Source: Priapulus caudatus
Lineage: Eukaryota; Priapulida; Priapulimorpha; Priapulimorphida; Priapulidae
Direction: 5' to 3'
DNA: 20,914 nucleotides
NCBI RefSeq assembly: GCF_000485595.1
Contig: NW_014577479.1
Location: 200,733-221,646, forward strand
The notes under the pieces were generated by a model. The model did no database searches. It saw only the letters and a list, made by a program, of their open reading frames with translations, and was not told where the DNA came from. The position numbers were made by a program, and so were the translations under genes. Below, piece by piece: positions 1 to 11,856 of this stretch. Numbering within the stretch: the stretch's first letter is position 1; each line of letters begins with the position of its first letter.

Positions 1-3000
1 ATAGATAGATAGACGGGGGGGATAAGACAGATAGACAGGGGGATAGATAGATAGACAGGGGGATAGATATGATAGACGGGGGATAGATATATAGACTGGA
101 AGAGATAGATACGATAAGACGGGGGGATAGATAGAATAGACGGGGGATAGATAGAATTAGACGGGGGATAGATAGATAGATCGGGGGGATAGTAGATAGA
201 CGGGGGATAGCGATTAGAATGACGGGGGGGGGATAGAATAGATAGACGGGGAGGATAGATAGAATAACGGGGGATAGAGTAGATTAGACGGGGGGATAGA
301 GATAGATAGAGCGGGGGGATAGATAGATAAGACAAGGGGGATTAGATAGATATTAACAGGGGGAAGATGATAGATAGACGGGGGAATAGATAGATAGACG
401 TGGGATAAGATAGATGACGGTGTGATAGGATAGATAGACGGGACGCGATAGATAGATAGAACGAGGGGCGGATAGATAGATACGAGCCGGGGCACAGGGG
501 ATAGATAAGATAGACACCCGGCCGGAGGGATAGATAGATGGACGGGTGGGAGATAGATAGAATATGAAACGAGGGGATAGTACAGATAGGACGGGGGGAT
601 AGATATAATAGACTGGGACCACTAGATAAGGATAGTAAGGGGGGGATATATAGATAGCGGGGGATAGATAGATAGACGGGGGGACTACCATTCTAGACGG
701 GGGAATAAGATCAGAATAGAGACGGGGGATAGAATAGATAGACGAAGGGGATAGAATTAGATAGACCGGAGGGATAGAATAGATAGAGCGGGGGGATAAG
801 ATAGATAGACGGGGATAGATAGATTAGACGGGGGGGATAGAAATAGATAGACGGGGGGATAGAATAGATAGACGGGGTGGATAGATAGATAAGACGGCGG
901 AGATAGATAGATAAAACGGGCGGGATAGATAGATAGACGGGGATAGCATAGATAAACGCAAGAATGGGGGATAAGATCAGATAGGACGGGGGGATAGAAA
1001 GATAGACGGGGATAGATAGATAGACGGGGGAGATAGATAGATAGACGGGGGGATTTAGATAGATAGGACGGGGGAATAGATAGATAGTACGGGGGATAGA
1101 TAGATAGACGGGGGATAGATAGATAGACGGGGGATAGATAGAGTCAGAGACGGGAGGATAGATAGATTAGAACGGGGGATAGATAGATAGACGGGAGGGA
1201 TAGATAAGATAGACGGGGATAGAATAGATAGAACAGCGGGGAAATAGATTAGATAGACGGAGGGAAATAGATAGATAAGACGGGGGGATAGATAGATAGA
1301 CGGGGGGGATAGATAGATAACGACGGGGGATAGATAGAAATAGAACCGGGAGCGAATAGATAGAATAGACGGGGATAGATAGATAGACGGGGATAGATAG
1401 AATAGAACGGAGGAGGGGATATGATAGATAGAAGCGGGGATAGATAAGATTAGAACGGAGAATAGAGTAGATAGACGTGGGGGATAGTATAGATATGAGC
1501 GGGGGGATAGATAGATAAGACCGGGGGGGATAGATAGATAGACGGGGCGATAGAATAGATAGACGAGGGATTAGATAGATAGATCAGGGGGATAAGATAG
1601 ATAGACGGAGGCGATAGAATTAGATAGACAAGGGGAGGGATAGATAGATAAAGAGAACGTGACGGGGGGATAGATAGATAACGGGGGATAGATAGATAGA
1701 ACGGGGGATAGATATAATAGACGGGGGATAGGATAGATAGACGAGGGGATAGAATAGATAGAACGAGGGATAGATAGATAGACGGAGGGATAGAGTAGAT
1801 AGAACGGGGTATAGATAGATAGACGGGGGAGATAGGATAGAATAGACGGGGGGGATAGATAGATAGACGGGGGGTAATAAGATAGAAGTAAGGGGGGGAT
1901 AGATAGATAGACGAGGGGATATGAAGATAGACGGGGGAGTGGAGCTAGAATAGATAGACGGGCCGGGGATAGATAGATAATAACGGGGTAGGATAGATAT
2001 GATAGACGGAGGGGATAGAGAATAAGATGGACGGGGATAGATGATACGACGAGGGGGGGGAGGAGATTAGATAGATTAGACGGGATAGATAATAGACGGG
2101 GGTGATAGTATAGATTAGACGGGGATAGATAGAGTAAACGGAGATATGATATGATAGAACGCGGGGATAGAATAATGAATAAGACGGGTGGATAGATAGA
2201 TAGAGCGGGGGGATAGATAGATAGAACGGGAGGGATAGATAGAAATAGAATGACGGGGGATAAGAATATGATAGACGGGGGGATAAGATAGAATAGAAAG
2301 CGGGGGATAGGATAGATAGACTGGGGGGATAATGATAGATAGACGGGGAGAGAATTAGATAAAGAAAACGGGGGGAATAGATAAGATAGCGGGGGATAGA
2401 TAATAGACGCGGAGGATAAGATGAAGATACGACGGGGGGATACGATAGAATAGACGGGAGGGGATAGATAGATATAGACGGGGGATAGACAGATTAAGAC
2501 GGGGAGAGATAGATAGATAGACGAGGGGGAATAGATAAGATAAGACGGGGGGATAAAGATATATAGACAGGAGATAGATAGATAGAACAGGGGGGATAGA
2601 TAGATAGACGGGGGGATAAGAGATAGATTAGACGGGGGATAGAAGATAGAACGGGGGATAGATAAGATAGAACGGGATAGAATAGATAAGAAACGGGGGG
2701 GGATAGATAGATGACGGGGGAGGATAGATTAGATAGACCGGGGGGATAGAATAGATAGACGGGGGGATAGATAGATAAGACGGGGGAGATAAGATAGATA
2801 GAGCCGGGGGGATAGAATAGATAAGACAGGGGGATAGATAGATAGACGGGGATAGATAGATAAAGACGTGGATATGATAGATAGAACGGGGAGAATAAGA
2901 TAGATAAACGAGGGCGATAAGATAGATAGAACGGAGGGGATAGACTATGATAGACGGGATAGATAGTAGAACGGGGGGGATAGATAGATCAGAACGGGTG

Positions 3001-3333
3001 GATAGATAGATAGAATCGGGGGAATAGACAGATCTAGAAAGCGGAGGGGATAGATAAATAAGACTGGGGGAAATAAAGATAGATAGAAGGGGGGATAATA
3101 TAAGATAGACGGGGGATAGATAGAATAAGACGAGGGGGGGGATAGATATAATAGACGCGGGGAGGATTAGATAGAATAGACAGGGGGGATAAGAATAGAT
3201 TAGACGAGGGATAGATAGATAAGAACGAGAGGAGGATAGGATATGATAGACGGGGGATAGATAGAATAAGACGGGTAAGATTAGATAGAACGGGGGGATA
3301 GATAAGATAGAAACGGGGAAGGATAAGATAGAA
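1..3333 (+). repeat. 19-bp GATA/CGGGGG minisatellite, block 1a
   Basis: Head-to-tail array whose cleanest unit is ACGGGGGATAGATAGATAG (19 bp; perfect neighbours occur near 1,085-1,135). Units vary by the number of GATA steps (two to three), the G-run length (four to seven) and scattered single-base insertions or deletions. The plus strand is nearly free of C apart from one C per unit. The array starts before the window, so its left end is unknown. The complement has no stop codon in any frame and the plus strand has TAG in every frame, so the long minus-strand open frames here are by-products of the repeat. I see no gene in it. The indel load may be partly sequencing error. Confidence 0.97.
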
Positions 3334-3900
3334 TAAAAAAAAAAGAACAACAGAAGAATAATAGGGAAAAATAAGAAAATATAGAAAAAAATAAGAAAAC
3401 AACAAAAAACACAAAAAAGAGAAAAAAATAAAAAATAAATAAAGCCAATAACCCACGAAATAAAATAAATAGTGAAAAAACCAAAGTAAAATAACGAAAA
3501 ACAAATAAGCACCACAAAAAAAGAAAATGAAAAAAGAGAAAAAATAAAAAAGAGAAATATAAAAAAAAGAAAGAAAAGCAGAAAAAACGTGAAACAGGCA
3601 AAACGTGAAAACAAACAAATAGCGGGGAACGAACAACAAAAAAAGAAAAAAAAAAAAAAAACCAGAAAAAGAATAAAACAACAAAAAGAAAAAAAAAAAA
3701 AAAAACAAGAAAAAGAACATAAAAAAAGAAAAAAAGAAAATAAAAAAAAAAAAAAAACTTAAATAGCCAAGATACAGACGACAAAAAGAGGAAAGCAATA
3801 AACAAAAAGTACAAAAAAAAAAAAAAAAAAAAGACACAGAACACGAAAACAGATAAAACCGGAAACAACACAAAAACGCGAGGAGAAGCAGGAGAAAAGT
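3334..3900. repeat. A-rich low-complexity tract inside the minisatellite
   Basis: About 570 bp that abruptly replaces the 19-bp repeat and abruptly returns to it. It is mostly A, with A-runs of about 10-18 bases, and interspersed G, C and T; CGGGGG blocks are almost absent, though one 'agcgggg' remains near 3,621. It does not resemble the three islands further right. The minus strand reads as Phe/Leu-rich open frames (poly-T), which is compositional and not evidence of a membrane protein. It could be a real A-rich insertion, the poly(A) remains of a retroelement, or a base-calling or consensus failure within the repeat. Confidence 0.9.
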
Positions 3901-5486
3901 GATAGATAGATAGAACCGGAGGAGAGATAAATAGATAAACGGGGGATAAGATAAAGATAAGAACGAAGGGAGGATAGATAGCGATAAGAATCGGGGGATA
4001 AGAATAGATAGACGGGGGATAGATAGAATAGACAGGGGGATAAGATAGATAGACGGGGGAATAGAATATGATACGACGGGGGATAAGATATGATAAGAAA
4101 CGGAAGGGAGAATAGAAGAAATAGACGGAGGGAGGATAGATAAAATAAGACGGGGAGGATAAGATAAGAATAAAAGACGTAGAGGAAGTAGATAGAATAG
4201 AACGGGAGGGATAGATCAGATAGAACGGGGGGATGAGTAGAATAGAACGGGGGAGATAGAAATAGATAGAACGAAGGATAGACTATAGATAGACGGGAGG
4301 AATAAGGATAGAATAACAGCGGGGAATAGATAAAGATAGAACGGAGGCAAGATAGATAGACTAGACGCAGGGGGAAGATAGATAGATAGACCGGGGAGGA
4401 GAAAGATTAGATAGACGAAGGGGATAATGATAGATAGACGAAGATGGAGATAGATTAGATAGACAGGGGATAGATAGATAGAAAGACGCGGGGGATAGAT
4501 AGATAGACGGGGGGAATGAGTAGATAGACCGGGGAATAGAATAGATAAGAAGGGGGGGGATAGAATAAGATATAGAACAGAGGAGATAGATAGATAGAAC
4601 GGGGGTGGGACACTAAGATAGAATAGACGGAGGGATAGATAGATAAGAGGAGGGGGATAGAATAAGAATAAGACGGGGGGGATAGAATAGATAGACGAGG
4701 GGATAGATAGATAGACGGAGGATTAGATAGATAGAACGGGGGATAGATAAGATAGAGAAGACGGGGGAATAGATAGAATATGACGCGGGAGGGGATAGAT
4801 AGAAATAGACAGGGGGGATAGAGATAGAATAGAAGGGGGGAGATATAGATTAGATAGGCGAGGGGATAAGATAGATAGACGCGAGGGGCGTGGCTAGATA
4901 GATTAGATCGGGCGGGGATATGATAGATATACGGGTAGAGGATTAAGATAGATAAGACGGAGAGGATAAGTATAGAATGGAGAGATCGGGGGAATCAGAT
5001 AGATAGACGTGGGGGGATAGATAGATAGACGGAGGGAGGAATAAGATGATAAGAACGGGGTGATAGAATACGATAGACGGAGGGGGATAGATAGATAAAG
5101 CGGGGGGATAGATAGATAAGACGGGTGATAGATAGATGACGGGAGGATAGATAGATAGAGGCGGGGGATAGATAGATTAAGAACGGGGGGGAAGACAAAT
5201 AGATAGATAGAACGGGGGATAGATCAGATTAGAAACGGGGGATAGATAAGATGATAGATAGACAGGGAGGATAGATAGATAGAGCCGGGGGATAGATAGA
5301 TAGACGGGAGGATAGATAAGAAAGACGACGGAGGGAGGATAGATAGATAGACTGGGGATAGATAAGATAGACGGGGGATAGATAGATTAGAAGCGGAGGG
5401 AGCATAGATAAAGATAGACAGAAGAGGGGATAGATAACAGATAGAAACGATGAAGGGAGGATAGACAGATAGACGAGGAGGATAAG
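3901..5486 (+). repeat. 19-bp GATA/CGGGGG minisatellite, block 1b
   Basis: Continuation of the same array in the same orientation after the A-rich tract. Units are more ragged than in block 1a, with frequent GAATAG or GATAAG forms in place of GATAG. There is no change of strand or phase that would suggest an inversion. No gene is seen. Confidence 0.95.
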
Positions 5487-5520
5487 GAAAAAAAAAAAAA
5501 AGAAGAAAAAAATAAAAAAT
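5487..5520. repeat. Short A-rich interruption
   Basis: A 34-bp run of A with a few G and one T sits between repeat units. It is a small version of the tract at 3,334-3,900, with the same abrupt edges, and suggests that whatever produces the A-rich segments happened at least twice in this array. Confidence 0.85.
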
Positions 5521-7595
5521 AGATAGACAACAAAGGGGGAAATAGATAGATAGACGGGGGGATAGATATATAGAAGAGGAGAAGAATAGATAAATAGAAC
5601 ACGAGAACAAAGGGGGATAGATCAGATATAGATCGAGGGGATAGATAGAATAAGACAGGGGGATAGATAGATAAGAAAGCGAGGGGATAAGAATAGAATA
5701 GAACCGGAGGGATAGAATAGATAAGAAAACCGAGGAAGGGAAGATAAAGAATAGGAACGGAGGATAGATAAGGATAGAAACACGGGGGGAAATAGAATAG
5801 AGATACGAGCGGGGGATAGATAAGTATAGAACGAGAGAGGGATAGGCATAGGATAGACGAGGGGAATAGAATAGATAAAGAACCAGAGAGGGATAGATAA
5901 AATAGAAACGGAGGATAAGATAGAATAGAGGACAGGGGAAGATAGAATAAGACGGAAGAGGCAGGATAGATAAGATAAGAACGGGGGAGGGATAGATAGA
6001 TAAGACGGGGAGATAGATAAGAAGAGGATAAAGACGGGGGGATAGATGAGATAGACGGTGAGGATAAGAATAGATAAAGACGACGAGGGGATAGACAGAT
6101 AGAAACGGGGGATAGATAAATAGGAACTGGGAAATAGATTAGAATAAGAAAGAGAGGGATATATAGAACTAGAAACGAGGGATAGATAGATAGATAACGG
6201 AGGGATAGAAATAAAGATAGACAGAGGGGATAGAATTAGATTGAGAACGGGGTGATAAGATAGATAAGACGGCGTGAATAAGATAGAATAAACAGGAAGA
6301 TAGGATAGAATAGATAAGACGAGGGAAATAGATAGAATAAGACAGGGGAATAAGATAGATAAAAGAACGGGGGATAGATAGATTAGAAACGGGGGGATAA
6401 GATAAGATAAGACAGGAGGGGATAGAATAGAATAGACGGGGAAATAGAATAGATAAGATCAGGAGGGAATAGAATATAGATAGAACGGGGGGATAGATAG
6501 AATAAGACGGGGGAAGGATAGATAGATAGAAACGGGGATAGAATAGATAAGAACGGGGGAATAGAATAGATAGAAAGCAAGTGAGGGGAATAAGAATAGA
6601 TAAGACGAGGGGATAGATAGAATATAGACACACGGGAGGATAAAGGATATGAATAAGACGGGGGATATGACAGATAAGACGGAGGGGATAGAATAGATAG
6701 CAGGGGGATAAGATAGAGAATAAGAACGGGGGAAATAGATAGATTAAAGCGGGAGGAATAGATAAGATGACCAGGGGAGGATAGAATAGAATAGAACGGG
6801 GATAGATATAGAATAAGAACGGGGATAGATAGACTAAGACGGAGAGTAGATAGATAGACGAGGGAGTAGATAGATAGACAGGGTGGCATAGAATAGCGAT
6901 ACCGAGAACGGAGGGATGATACGATAGAACCGGAAGATAGATAGAGGTAGACGGAGGATAAGAATAGATAAGGACACGCAACCAGGGGGAGATAGATAGA
7001 AAGGAACGCAGGGAGGATAGATAGATAGAAACAGAGGGGATACCACACGATAGACGGGGGGATAAGATAGATAGACGAGGGGGGCATGACGAATAGATAG
7101 ATAGATGGGGATCAGATAAGATAGATGAAACGAGGAAACAGATAGATAGACAGGAGGGATAAAGATAGATAGAAACGGGGGAATAGATAAAGATAGAACG
7201 GGGAGGATAGAATTAGATAGACGGGGGAATAGATAGATAAGACCGGGGATAAAGGAATAGAATAAGAAAAAAACCGGGAGAGAGTAAAGATAGAATAGAC
7301 GGGGGATAGAAAATAGATAGAACAGGGGGATAGATAGATAGAACGGGGAGGATAGATAGATTAGACGGGGGGATGAGATAGATAGACGCTATGGGAGGGG
7401 AATAGAATAGATAGAACGAGGGGATAGATAGAATTAGAAACGGGGGAATAGATAAGATAGAACGGGGAGATAGATAGATAAAGAACGGGGGATAGACAGA
7501 TAGACGGGGAGATAAAGATGAGCGAATAGACGGGGGTAGATATAGTAGACGGAGGGGGATAGATATGAACAAGACCGCCGGGGAATAGAATAGAA
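5521..7595 (+). repeat. 19-bp GATA/CGGGGG minisatellite, block 1c
   Basis: Last part of the first array, ending where the repeat gives way to non-satellite island 1. Extra A insertions (GAATAG, GATAAG, AGAAAC) are common between about 5,600 and 7,200. The whole first block (1-7,595, less the A-rich tract) corresponds to roughly 350 units at about 20 bp each. No gene is seen. Confidence 0.95.
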
Positions 7596-8196
7596 TACTG
7601 GCCTTTGGGAACCGAACCGAAACAAAAGAACAGTAAAAAAAAAACAAATTAATAAAAGCTAAACCGCAGTGGTGGAGCCTTGGGACCAGTGAAGCGGACA
7701 CTACCGGGGACCAGTGAGGCAGGCCTCGAGAGACCTGAAGCCCAATGGACCTTAATGAGAACCAAGTGAGGATGGCCCCCTTTTTTTGAGGAGAACCGCA
7801 AACGCCGTGGCACCATTTTGACGGCCTTTTGGAACCAGCCAGCTATGAGACATATTTGTACCACTTTTATTGAGATAAGCCATGTTTAAAACCACAACAA
7901 AGCGGTCCCCCTCCACTCGACCCATACCTTATCGGAAAGCCTGCACCCTCACTGCTAACCTACTTCTGAAGACCAAAAATGGTAGTCCGAGACCCACCCT
8001 CAAAACGCAATGACAGCTGAACGCGACCCCCCTGAGAAAAATCCGGAAACGCTATAATTAACATATGGGATAATATAAAAGACTTTTATTTCGGAAGTTG
8101 GCAATAACTATAAACGGATTTTGCAATAACTAATCGAATGCGGAAGCGAGATATCGATTAGCAAATGTGATATCGGCGTGGTAAGCCCATATAAAC
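7596..8196 (+). repeat. Island 1: first copy of the interspersed non-satellite element
   Basis: About 600 bp between arrays. It begins with ragged units of about 22-26 bp that contain GGGACCAGTGAAG (for example near 7,682 and 7,708), then a core shared with islands 2 and 3 that reads CCATTTTGA, TTTTGGAACCAGC, CATATTTGT, then a GTTTAAAACC stretch and TTATCGGAAAG. Only island 2 shares the later part, including the exact 20-mer TTGGCAATAACTATAAACGG at 8,098-8,117. It returns to the 19-bp array at about 8,196. No recognisable coding sequence; small minus-strand frames cross the 22-bp ladder but are not preserved in phase. Identity is unknown; a transposable-element fragment or a satellite-linked spacer are both possible. 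Confidence 0.85.
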
Positions 8197-10910
8197 CGGA
8201 GGAATAGATAGAGTAGAAACGGGCGGGATAGATAGATAAACGGGGTAGAGATAGAATAGATAGAACGGAGGGAATAGAATAGATAGACGGGGGATAGAAT
8301 AGATAGACGGAGGGGGATAGAAATTACGATAGACGAGGGGGATAAGAATAAGATAGAACGGGGGTGAAGTAGATGATAGACGGGGGATAGTAGAATAAAC
8401 GGGGAGATAGATAGATTAGACGGGGATAGATAGATAGACGGGGATAGGAGATAGATAGACGGGGGATAGATAGATAGACGCGGAGGAAAAAGATAGATAG
8501 ACGGGGGAATACGGATAAAGATAGAACGGGGGGGAATAGATAGATAGACGGGGGAAAAGATTAGATAAGCGGGGGGATAAAGATAGATAAGACGGAGGAA
8601 TACGATAAGATAAGATCGGGGAAGTAGATAGATAGATCGGGGGGATAGATAGATAAGACGGGGGGATAGATAAGATAAGACCACGGGGATAAGATACGGA
8701 TAGAACGGCGATAGATAGCGATAGAACGGGGATAAGAAAGATTAGAACGGGGGGGATAGATAAGATAAACGGGGGGAATACGATGAGATAGATCGGAGGA
8801 ATAGATAGATAGGACGGGGGATTGAATAGATGAGAACGGGGGGAATAGATCAGAATAAGAAAGGAGGGGAATAGATTAGAATAGAACGGGGATAATAGAT
8901 AGAATATAGAACGGGGGATAGATAGATGAGGACGGGGATAGATAGAAGACGGGGGCGAATAAGAATTAAGATAGACGGGGGGGGATAGATAGATAGAACG
9001 GGGGGAGATAAGATAGATAGAAGGGTCGGGGATAGAATAGATAGAACGGGGGATAGAATATACCTAAGGTCGAGGGGGATAGATAGATAAGACGGGGGGA
9101 ATAGATATGATAGAATAGCCGAGGGAGATAGATAGATAGAACGGAGGAGATAAGATAGATAGACGAGGGGGATAGATAGATAGCGGGGGATAGAGTAGAG
9201 TAGAACGGGGGGATAGATAGATAGACGGAGGGAAGATAGATAGATAGAAAAATAGGGGGAAGATAAGATGAGACGAGAGGGAATACGATAGATAACGGGG
9301 GGTGGAACTAGATAAGATAGAGGGCAGGAGGGAATAGATAGATATACGAGGGTGGATAAGAATAGACTAGACCGAGGAGCGAATAGATAGAATGGAGACG
9401 GGGAATAGAATAAGATAGACGGTGAGGGGATAAGAAAGATAGACGGGGGGATAATGATAAGATAGACAGAGGGGGTGATAGATAGATAGAAACGAGGGAG
9501 AGAATAAGATAGAAATAAAACGGGGGGAATAATAGATAAGACGGGGAATAAGATACGATAGACGGGGATAAGATAGAATAGACCACGAGCGGGAGACTAC
9601 AGATAGATAGACGGGGGGATAGATAGATAGAGCGGGGGATAGAACTAGAATAAGACGGGGGGAATAGATAGATAAGAAGGGGGATAGATAGATAGAAGAC
9701 ACGGGGGCGATAAGATAGATGAGACGAAGGAGAGATAGTAGAAAAAGACGGGGGGATAAAGAATAATGATAGACGGGGCGGAATAGATAGATAGACGAGG
9801 GGGTATAGATAGATAAGACGGGGGGATAAGATAAAGATAAGACGGGGGGGAATAGAAATATGATAGAATACAGGGGGGGATAAATAAAGAGACAGAATAG
9901 ACGAGGGAGGATAGATAGATAAGACCAGGGGAGGATAGATAAGAATAGACACGTGGGGATAAGATAAAACTAGAAAGACGGGAAGGAATATGATAGATAG
10001 ACAGAGGGGGGGATAGATAAGATAGACGGGGGGATAGATAGATAAGACGGGGTGGATAGATAGAATAAGACAGGGGGGATAGATAGAGATAGACGGGGAT
10101 AAGATAGATAGACGGGGAAGGCGGATAGAATAGATACAGAACGAAGGAGGATAGATAAGATATAGACGCGAGAGGAGATAAAGATAGAATAGACGGAGGG
10201 GGATATGATAGATAGACAGGGGGAGATAGATAGATAGACGGGGGAATAGATAGATAGACAAGGGGGGAATAGAATAAGATAGACGGGGGAATAAGATAGA
10301 TAGACCGTGAGATAAGATATAGATCAGAACGGGGGAATAGATAGATAAACGGGCGGCGATAAGATAAAGATAGACGGGGGGATAGATAGAATAAAGACCG
10401 GGGGATAGATAAGATTAGACGGGAGGGGATAGATAGATAAAAACGGTGGGATAGATAGATACGACGGGGGCGGATAGGAGCAAGAATAGAACGGAGGGAT
10501 AGATAAATAGACTGGGGAAATAGATAGATAGAAGGGGGATATAATAAGATAGACGGGGGAATAGAATAGATAGAAGATACGGGGGGATGAAGGATCGATT
10601 ATAAGAATCGCGGGGATAGATAGATGACGAAGGGATAGATAGACATAGAAGCTGAGGGGATAGAAATTAGATAGAACGGAGGAGATTAGATTAGAATAGA
10701 GCGAGGGGGATAAGATAGAATACGACGTAGTACGGGGATAAGATAGAATAGACTCCAGCGCAGGGGGATAGATAGATATAAACGAGGGATAAGATAGAAT
10801 AGACCGGAGGGATAAGATAGATAGACGGGGGGTAGATAGATAGAACAGCGGGGGAATAGATAGATAGACGGGGGGATAGATAGATAAAGAACGGGAGGGA
10901 ATAGATAGAT
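8197..10910 (+). repeat. 19-bp GATA/CGGGGG minisatellite, block 2
   Basis: Same unit and orientation as block 1, roughly 135 units, between islands 1 and 2. Units are ragged throughout and G-runs reach seven. Minus-strand open frames of up to 317 codons are stop-free repeat translation only. No gene is seen. Confidence 0.96.
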
Positions 10911-11510
10911 AAATCTGGACGCATTAAGGAGAGACCAGTGGAAATGGCAACATTATGGGACCAGTCGACGCGGCGTCACCCAGGGACGCAGTGAACCGGC
11001 GGAACATCGGGACAGTGAAGCCGATATGAGCTTGGGAGCCGTGAAGATGGCACTCTTTTGAGACAGATGAGAGTGAGCCTTTGGAAGACCAGCAAACGCC
11101 CGTGCAACCCATTTTGAAACGGGCACTTTTGGACCACCGCATATGAGCCATATTATGTCCACGTATTTATAGTAAACCTGTTTTTAAAACCCCACAAACG
11201 CCCCGCCTCCTCGACCAGCTACCTTATATCGGAAAGACCTGCCCACCAATACTGCTACCATAAATTCCTGAAGCCAAAAATGATGTCCGAACACCCAACC
11301 ACTCGAAAGCAGCTTGACAGCTAGGCGCCGAGAACACCGCCTAAAAAAATCCTAACCACTATAGTTTAACAAGATGAGAGATTAATATAAGCTTTTTCAG
11401 GAAGAACGTTGGCAATAACTATAAACGGTTTGACCAATACCCCAAACATAATTGATCGAGGGATGAGATATGCAGATTAACAAATGATACTCGCGTGGAA
11501 ATAACCCTAG
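10911..11510 (+). repeat. Island 2 core: second copy of the interspersed element
   Basis: Clear relative of island 1 and island 3. The left part is a ladder of units of about 22-26 bp starting with GGC and holding GGGAC(C)AGTGAA motifs. The core then runs through CCATTTTGAAACGGGCAC, TTTTGGACCACCGCATATGAG, GCCATATTATGTCCA and the 17-mer GCCCCGCCTCCTCGACC at 11,200-11,216, which is exact in island 3 at 13,211-13,227. The 20-mer TTGGCAATAACTATAAACGG at 11,409-11,428 is exact in island 1. The copies differ by many small indels. No coding frame is conserved among the copies. Confidence 0.85.
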
Positions 11511-11856
11511 ACGCATTCTCTAAACATTCCCACCAAGTATCGCACATAATCTAATGTTGCTTAGTATTTTTTTTAAATTAGGAGAAAACAGTGTCAAAAA
11601 ATTGGTCGACCACAGGTATTCGCGTTAATTAACATCTCGAACCGATGTCGGTAGGACTAAGATACTTGCAGGGTATGAAATTTTCCCACATAGGCCCCAT
11701 AAAAACCGATCCCAATAAAAAACCAAAATTTCATCTCCTAACTCCTTTCAATGTAAGACCAAAGTTAGTTAATAAAACCCTTTACTTCGGTACCAATGAA
11801 ATTTCAAAAGGACTATCTGCCGAACGGAAAATGCAGCTTTTACTTCTACCGAGTTT
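11511..11856 (+). other. Island 2 extension, present only in the second copy
   Basis: About 345 bp continuing rightward from the point where island 1 breaks back into the 19-bp array. It has ordinary complexity and is A+T rich. An open frame of 73 codons on the plus strand begins with ATG at 11,645 and runs off into the 19-bp repeat at about 11,866. A TAA lies in frame 15 bases upstream of the ATG. Its translation is not low-complexity but resembles no family I recognise. It is best regarded as part of the longer parent element, of which island 1 lost this part. Coding status is undetermined. Confidence 0.6.

Noticed and set aside
2628-3873. Long minus-strand open frames rich in Phe, Leu, Ser over the A-rich tract, resembling a multi-pass membrane protein
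   Set aside because: Poly-T on the minus strand gives Phe/Leu runs in all three frames at once, and both flanks are repeat translation. There is no codon or domain signal.
1-7595. CRISPR array (short repeats separated by spacers)
   Set aside because: The period is 19 bp with no variable spacers, and the whole unit repeats; it is a minisatellite.
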